A DNA stretch of 13,169 nt from CAKSXP01 sp964609305 (GTDB taxonomy: Bacteria > Bacillota > Clostridia > Oscillospirales > Oscillospiraceae): positions 1 to 13,169 of the forward strand of contig CAZSRK010000058.1 in the NCBI GenBank assembly GCA_964609305.1, in the 5' to 3' direction. Below the pieces are notes generated by a model that ran no database searches, had not been told where the DNA came from, and saw only the letters and a program-made list of their open reading frames with translations. A program made the position numbers and the translations under genes. This document shows positions 12,990-13,169 of this stretch, one piece after another (within the stretch, counting starts at the first letter, position 1; the number at the start of each line of letters is the position of its first letter).

Positions 12990-13018
12990 TTGACATCGGC
13001 ATCCTCGTGCGATATACT
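12990..13018 (+). promoter_or_regulatory. SigA-type promoter of tRNA-Val
   Basis: A perfect TTGACA (12990-12995), an exact 17-base spacer and TATACT (13013-13018) form the strongest promoter in the window. The predicted start is about 28 bases before the tRNA, as expected for a highly expressed tRNA gene. Confidence 0.85.
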
Positions 13019-13052
13019 TTCTTCTGTTGATTCCCTATGGACAACCTCATAC

Positions 13053-13128
13053 GGACGATTGGCGCAGCTGGTAGCGCATCCGCTTGACGTGCGGGAGGTC
13101 ACAAGTTCGAGTCTTGTATCGTCCACCA
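13053..13128 (+). tRNA. tRNA-Val (anticodon GAC)
   Basis: The cloverleaf is complete. It has acceptor GGACGAT with ATCGTCC, D-stem GCGC/GCGC, anticodon stem TCCGC/GCGGG (one G-T pair) around loop TTGACGT (anticodon GAC, reading GUC and GUU), variable loop AGGTC, and T-arm ACAAG-TTCGAGT-CTTGT. The discriminator is A and CCA is encoded (13126-13128). It has its own strong promoter, and a hairpin element starts nine bases downstream. Confidence 0.95.
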
Positions 13129-13137
13129 CACTTGAGA

Positions 13138-13169
13138 AATCCGAACCTAATCCCAATCGGGGAAGGGTT
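13138..13169 (+). terminator. Hairpin downstream of tRNA-Val, cut by the window edge
   Basis: AATCCGAACC (13138-13147) and the truncated GGGTT (13165-13169) look like the two arms of a hairpin, with an inner stem CCC-AATC-GGG. Aligned with the minus strand of the tRNA-Leu hairpin, 25 of 32 positions match, including both outer arms. It is probably the same element, used as a tRNA terminator or 3' structure. Confidence 0.55.

Noticed and set aside
12848..13156. Minus-strand open frame of 102 codons across the terminator and tRNA-Val
   Set aside because: It runs through an intrinsic terminator, a near-consensus promoter and a complete tRNA, so it cannot be a real gene.
1..13169. Phage, plasmid, insertion sequence or defence system
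   Set aside because: I found no integrase, transposase, terminal repeats, replication gene or nuclease. Both tRNAs are complete and show no flanking duplication of their 3' ends inside the window.

Overview
The window looks like chromosome from a spore-forming, moderately high-GC Clostridia (Firmicutes). I infer something in or near the Oscillospiraceae. The reasons are strong AGGAGG ribosome sites, TTGACA/TATAAT-type promoters, a spore-germination gene (ypeB), a TagO/MnaA wall-polymer pair typical of Gram-positive envelopes, and several small proteins that I associate, from memory only, with that group. A run of 100 Ns at 11014-11113 shows it is a draft or metagenome assembly. There is no insertion sequence, phage gene or CRISPR array.

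Left part, minus strand (1-3139): a tRNA-Leu(CAG) with its own promoter and a downstream hairpin, then ypeB, then gltX. A short divergent promoter region (about 3140-3299) has two promoters with interlocking -35 boxes. It drives gltX leftwards and a five-gene plus-strand operon rightwards (3300-8493): PLP aminotransferase, trpS, a TagO/WecA-type sugar-phosphate transferase, the UDP-GlcNAc 2-epimerase mnaA/wecB, and an unrecognised membrane-anchored protein with a LolA-like feel. Three of the four gene junctions overlap (1, 23 and 4 bases) and the fourth is a 17-base gap, so the operon is probably translationally coupled. TagO and MnaA together supply the lipid-linked GlcNAc and the ManNAc used to build secondary wall polymer.

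Middle (8486-9942): a compact minus-strand cluster of three small uncharacterised proteins (79, 125 and 98 aa) lies between the big operon (convergent, stops overlapping) and a divergent YfcE-type metallophosphoesterase. A strong plus-strand terminator sits inside the antisense of the last small gene.

Right part (9923-13169): a minus-strand gene for a zinc-ribbon / transmembrane / two-PASTA / InlB-like-repeat protein, interrupted by an assembly gap that falls in a 21-bp tandem repeat. Divergent from it come a FabG-like SDR reductase and a second zinc-ribbon / transmembrane / Ig-like (BIG2) protein. The two zinc-ribbon proteins share the same unusual topology and the same cysteine spacing. The window ends with a tRNA-Val(GAC), which has a near-consensus promoter and is followed by a hairpin related in sequence to the one after tRNA-Leu.

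Most of the window is housekeeping. The least explained parts are the three-small-gene cluster, the paired zinc-ribbon membrane proteins and the shared post-tRNA hairpin.
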